From contig CAVXQE010000010.1 of NCBI GenBank assembly GCA_963763755.1, forward strand, positions 1-64,000: DNA of 64,000 bases, read 5' to 3'. Position numbers and translations under genes: made by a program. Shown here piece by piece: positions 62,604 to 64,000 of the stretch. Position 1 is the stretch's first letter. Every line of letters starts with the position of its first letter. Source of the DNA: Gaiellasilicea sp963763755 (lineage in GTDB: Bacteria; Actinomycetota; Thermoleophilia; Gaiellales; Gaiellaceae). The notes below the pieces were generated by a model. That model worked only from the letters and a program-made list of their open reading frames with translations. It was not told the DNA's origin and did no database searches.

Positions 62604-62657
62604 CCGCCCTCCTACCGTCGGTGACGTGTCAGCGCTATTACGCGCTTCTGCCACAAG

Positions 62658-62668
62658 CGTTGTCAACG
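62658..62668. promoter_or_regulatory. Palindrome in the permease/glutamine-synthetase gap
   Basis: CGTTG-T-CAACG is a perfect 11-base palindrome in the 79-base divergent gap, next to a repeated ACGTGTC. GntR/FadR-type operators have similar symmetry. No regulator gene is adjacent. Low confidence. Confidence 0.3.
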
Positions 62669-62682
62669 TGTCGGACGTCACG

Positions 62683-64000
62683 ATGAGTAGGATCGCCCTC
62701 GTGCTCAGCTTCGACGAGTTGCGGGCGGACGTGGAGTCAGGCGCGATCGACACGGTCGTCGTCGCCTTCACCGACATGCAGGGACGGCTGATGGGCAAGC
62801 GCCTGCAGGGCGAGTTCTTCGTGGACGAGATCGACGCGGGGCACGCGATCGAGGGCTGCAACTACCTGCTCGCGCTGGAGATGGAGATGGATCCCGTCCC
62901 CGGCTACGCGCTCGCGAGCTGGGAGCGCGGCTACGGCGACTTCGGCATGACCCCCGACCTCGCGACGCTGCGGCGCATTCCCTGGCTCGAGGCGACCGCG
63001 CTCGTCCTCTGCGATGTCGGCTGGCACGACGGCTCGCCGGTCGCGCCGTCCCCGCGACAGGTGCTTCGCGCGCAGGTCGAGCGGGCGGAGGCGCTCGGCT
63101 TCACGCCGATGATCGGCTCCGAGCTCGAGTTCTACTTGCTCAAGGAGACCTACGAGGAGGCGCACCAGCAGCACTACCGCGACCTGACGCCGTCGGTCCC
63201 GTACATCCTCGACTACCACGTGCTGGCCGCGACCTACGACGAGCCGTTCATCCGCCAGATCCGAAACGGGATGCAGGGCGCCGGGATCAGGGTCGAGACC
63301 TCGAAGGGCGAGGCGTGGCCGGGGCAGCACGAGATCAACTTCCGCTATGCCGACGCGATCACGATGGCCGACAACCACGTGATCTACAAGAACGGGGCGA
63401 AGGAGATCGCGCACCTGAACGGCTGCTCGATCACGTTCATGGCGAAGCCCGATCACAGCTGGATCGGCAGCTCGTGCCACATCCACTCCTCGCTCTGGCG
63501 CGGGGAGGAGGCCGCGTTCGCCGGCGAGTCCGCGGAGTTCAACGGCTGGCTCGCGGGGCAGATCGCGAACCTGAAGGAGCTCGCGATCTTCCTGGCGCCG
63601 AACATCAACTCGTACAAGCGCTACGCGGCCGGGTTCGTGGGCGCCGACGACGCTTGCCTGGGGCCACGACAACCGGACGTGCGGCTTCCGGATCGTCGGG
63701 CACGGGCCGGCGCTGCGGACGGAGACGCGGATCCCGGGCGCCGACGCGAACCCCTACCTCGCGTTCGCCGCGATCATCGCAGCCGGCCTGCACGGGATCG
63801 AGCACGAGCTTCCGCTTCCGGCGGCACTGGAGGGGAACGCGTACGAGTCCGATGCCGACCGCTTCCCGCACTCGCTGCGCGAGGCGATCGCGGCGCTCGA
63901 GGGCGGCTCGATGGCGCGCGAGGCGTTCGGCGACGAGGTGATCGACCACTACCTCAACTACGCCCGCACCGAGCAGGAGCTCTTCGACCGAGCCGTCACC
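62683..64000 (+). CDS. Glutamine-synthetase-family protein (gamma-glutamylpolyamine synthetase-like), 3' partial
   Basis: From ATG 62683 (a GTG at 62701 is an alternative start) to the window edge: LSFDELRADVESGAIDTVVVAFTDMQGRLMGKRLQGEFFVDE, then the catalytic GS C domain: SELEFYLLKETYEEA, GQHEINFRYADAITMADNHVIYKNGAKEIA, TFMAKPDHSWIGSSCHIHSSLW, PNINSYKRYAAGFVGADDAC, a frame change near 63655, then NRTCGFRIVGHGPALRTETRIPGADANPYLAFAAIIAAGLHGIEHELP. The NTFTDMQGRLMGKR-type start and the SYKR site place it with PuuA/FluG-like GS rather than GlnA. It likely ligates glutamate to an amine with ATP. The divergent permease fits amine or amino-acid uptake. Confidence 0.85.
   Translation, partial: MSRIALVLSFDELRADVESGAIDTVVVAFTDMQGRLMGKRLQGEFFVDEIDAGHAIEGCNYLLALEMEMDPVPGYALASWERGYGDFGMTPDLATLRRIPWLEATALVLCDVGWHDGSPVAPSPRQVLRAQVERAEALGFTPMIGSELEFYLLKETYEEAHQQHYRDLTPSVPYILDYHVLAATYDEPFIRQIRNGMQGAGIRVETSKGEAWPGQHEINFRYADAITMADNHVIYKNGAKEIAHLNGCSITFMAKPDHSWIGSSCHIHSSLWRGEEAAFAGESAEFNGWLAGQIANLKELAIFLAPNINSYKRYAAGFVGADDACLGPRQPDVRLPDRRARAGAADGDADPGRRREPLPRVRRDHRSRPARDRARASASGGTGGERVRVRCRPLPALAARGDRGARGRLDGARGVRRRGDRPLPQLRPHRAGALRPSRH

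Noticed and set aside
1..64000. CRISPR arrays, insertion sequences, rRNA genes or a replication origin
   Set aside because: No regularly spaced repeats, transposase or integrase genes, rRNA-like stretches or DnaA-box clusters were recognised in the window.

Overview
The window is GC-rich, densely coded bacterial chromosome. The absence of an outer-membrane secretin, a complete inner-membrane type IV pilus set, secreted proteins with actinobacterial-style Ig-like repeats, MoxR/DUF58 genes and glgC-glgA together suggest a deep-branching actinobacterium, most likely Thermoleophilia (Gaiellales/Solirubrobacterales). That placement is an inference from gene content. Many genes are broken by one or more frameshifts at G/C runs, while well-conserved protein sequence continues in another frame. 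I read most of these as uncorrected sequencing or assembly indels, not true decay.

Layout. 1-2.8 kb: a frameshifted MoxR ATPase/DUF58/membrane-protein operon. 2.83 and 11.14 kb: two direct copies of a tRNA-3'-end-like sequence. Between them lie a four-gene secreted/membrane cluster on the minus strand, a response regulator/histidine kinase/response regulator operon, and a VanY-type carboxypeptidase with a VanR/VanS-like two-component pair. 11.4-14.7 kb: a secreted galactose-oxidase-like protein, then a small HTH protein overlapping a NarL-type regulator. 14.7-31.2 kb, minus strand: a near-complete type IV pilus locus. In transcription order it encodes a PilX-like protein, a second PilT, an FN3-bearing pseudopilin, PilD, PilB, PilA, PilT, a PilM-PilN fusion, PilO, a PilP-like protein, an FN3 protein, a PilV-like prepilin, PilC, a GGDEF protein and an LspA-like protein. 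No PilQ secretin is present.

31-57 kb is housekeeping and accessory material. It holds a PAS-LuxR regulator, a cNMP-binding/thioredoxin-reductase-like fusion, a LigD-type polymerase domain, and the glycogen genes glgC-glgA. It also holds a cupin/TetR pair sharing an operator-rich promoter region, and a TetM/Otr-like ribosomal protection GTPase with an overlapping upstream ORF. The rest is PAP2 proteins, MFS transporters, a BtuF-like protein, beta-propeller lyase-like proteins, a D-2-hydroxyacid dehydrogenase, a histidine phosphatase, an Ig-repeat secreted protein and several small hypotheticals.

58.0-58.7 kb is the most unusual part. It carries two tandem, non-coding units of about 300 nt, each ending in the same intrinsic-terminator hairpin. 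Their central helices are conserved by compensating base changes, which points to a duplicated structured RNA of unknown class. 58.9-64 kb: an SDR and MFS operon, then a badly damaged APC amino-acid permease divergent from a glutamine-synthetase-family gene that runs off the window. The last two look like an amine or amino-acid uptake and gamma-glutamylation module.
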